From assembly GCF_014640975.1 (NCBI RefSeq), contig NZ_BMHO01000001.1:2490166-2554165 (forward strand): a stretch of 64,000 nt of DNA, read 5' to 3'. A program made the position numbers and the translations under genes. The notes beneath the pieces were generated by a model, which had not been told where the DNA came from, did no database searches, and worked only from the letters and a program-made list of their open reading frames with translations. Position 1 is the first letter of the stretch. Every line of letters begins with the position of its first letter. This stretch comes from Microbacterium faecale. Its GTDB lineage: Bacteria > Actinomycetota > Actinomycetes > Actinomycetales > Microbacteriaceae. Positions 63,426-64,000 of this stretch are shown here, piece by piece.

Positions 63426-64000
63426 TCAGTGGGTGTTCGGTGTCGGGAGGCCGCCCTCGAGCGGCGGCGCCTGCGTCACGGTGTCTGGGACGTCCACCGC
63501 TGGCGCCATATCGCCGATCGTCGCGTCCCGATCGGTCACGAGGGGCTCGTTCGCGATGAGTGCGTTTGCGGCGGCGTTGCCACCCGCGACGTTCACCGTC
63601 GATACGGACGACGCGGCCTCTCCCGCGCCGATGATGGAGGCATCGCTCAGACGCAGATAACTCGGCGTCGAGTCGATCACCATGCCGAGCGCCGCGGCGT
63701 TCGCCGCGAGGTACTGCGGCGAGCTCATCCCCGTGACCTCATCGGCGAGCTCCTGGCGGTCGAGGGTCAGCTGCTGGTGCTCATGCTGCACGCTCGCCAG
63801 CTCATACGTGCTCTGCGCCGTCAGGATCGACAGGCCGAGCTGTGCGGCGACGATCACGCCAGCCCCGACGACGGCTGTGAGGGCGTACGCGAGGCGCGGT
63901 TGGCGGCGCGGGGCGGAGCGGTCGACGGCATGCAGTCGCCGCGCTCGATCTGCGTGCGGTCGGAGTTCCTGGAGCGGTTCGAGCTCGACATCGACAAGAC
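63426..64000 (-). CDS. FtsL-like bitopic division protein (runs off right edge)
   Basis: The visible 190 codons are open to the right edge, and no in-frame ATG is seen near it, so the start lies outside. A basic, proline-rich cytosolic part (ELEPLQELRPHADRARRLHA and onward) leads to one helix (LAYALTAVVGAGVIVAAQL), then a short coiled coil (STYELASVQHEHQQLTLDRQ) and LAANAAALGMVIDSTPSYLRL. This is the FtsL/DivIC layout, immediately before ftsI as in most dcw clusters. The tail after it is Ala/Thr/Pro-rich. GTG at 63857 is an unlikely start because it falls inside the helix. Confidence 0.85.
   Translation of the reverse strand, partial: LVDVELEPLQELRPHADRARRLHAVDRSAPRRQPRLAYALTAVVGAGVIVAAQLGLSILTAQSTYELASVQHEHQQLTLDRQELADEVTGMSSPQYLAANAAALGMVIDSTPSYLRLSDASIIGAGEAASSVSTVNVAGGNAAANALIANEPLVTDRDATIGDMAPAVDVPDTVTQAPPLEGGLPTPNTH

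Overview
The window is about 64 kb of GC-rich, densely coding chromosomal DNA from an actinobacterium, most likely a member of the Microbacteriaceae and probably Microbacterium or a close relative. The grounds are the bcc-aa3 respiratory cluster (qcrCAB with ctaE, and ctaCDF with the actinobacterial subunit CtaF), small proteins resembling DUF3043, DUF4245 and DUF4307 families, a division cluster lacking ftsA but with sepF, yggT and divIVA, frequent GTG starts, and many 1-8 bp overlaps between genes. I saw no rRNA, tRNA, CRISPR array or insertion sequence.

Layout. Positions 1-5.7 kb look accessory: a divergent SDR/XRE pair, a MarR regulator facing an unknown protein across a striking double operator, and an MFS plus ABC-ATPase operon facing a GntR regulator. 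From 5.7 to 24.5 kb is housekeeping: ychF, a Cys-rich small protein with a DJ-1/PfpI protein, rmuC, glpX, fba, ispH, xseAB, a DUF4245-like protein, carbonic anhydrase, fumC, PIN-PhoH, uppS, trhA, greA, ilvA and an AI-2E-family exporter. From 24.5 to 35.3 kb lie lemA, trpD and the genes of the bcc-aa3 supercomplex, which is split by a gene-free stretch of about 1.1 kb (30630-31736) packed with degenerate short repeats. From 35.4 to 45.6 kb are an M20 dipeptidase, a DUF3043-like protein, pyrD, nrdR, hisD, a repeat-rich membrane protein and dnaE. From 45.8 to 48.0 kb a DUF222/HNH nuclease and an SRPBCC protein sit between dnaE and rluD.

From 48.0 kb to the right edge is a long leftward envelope and division block. 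In transcription order it reads ftsL-like, ftsI, murF, mraY, murD-like, ftsW, murG, murC, ftsQ, ftsZ, yggS, sepF, yggT, divIVA, lspA, rluD. It is unusual in two ways. There is no murE between ftsI and murF (only 31 bp). The gene in the murD slot encodes an intact but catalytically gutted 330-residue protein: its P-loop reads GSDGTDE instead of GTNGKTT, and the whole C-terminal ligase domain is absent. Steps two and three of stem-peptide assembly must therefore be supplied from elsewhere, while the MurD-like remnant stays translationally coupled to mraY.

Other signals worth attention are the embedded tandem MarR-type operators (1923-1961), a promoter with correct spacing and LexA-box-like sites that would make the HNH nuclease mRNA leaderless (45742-45812), a GntR palindrome (5021-5035), and palindromes upstream of ctaC and ftsZ.
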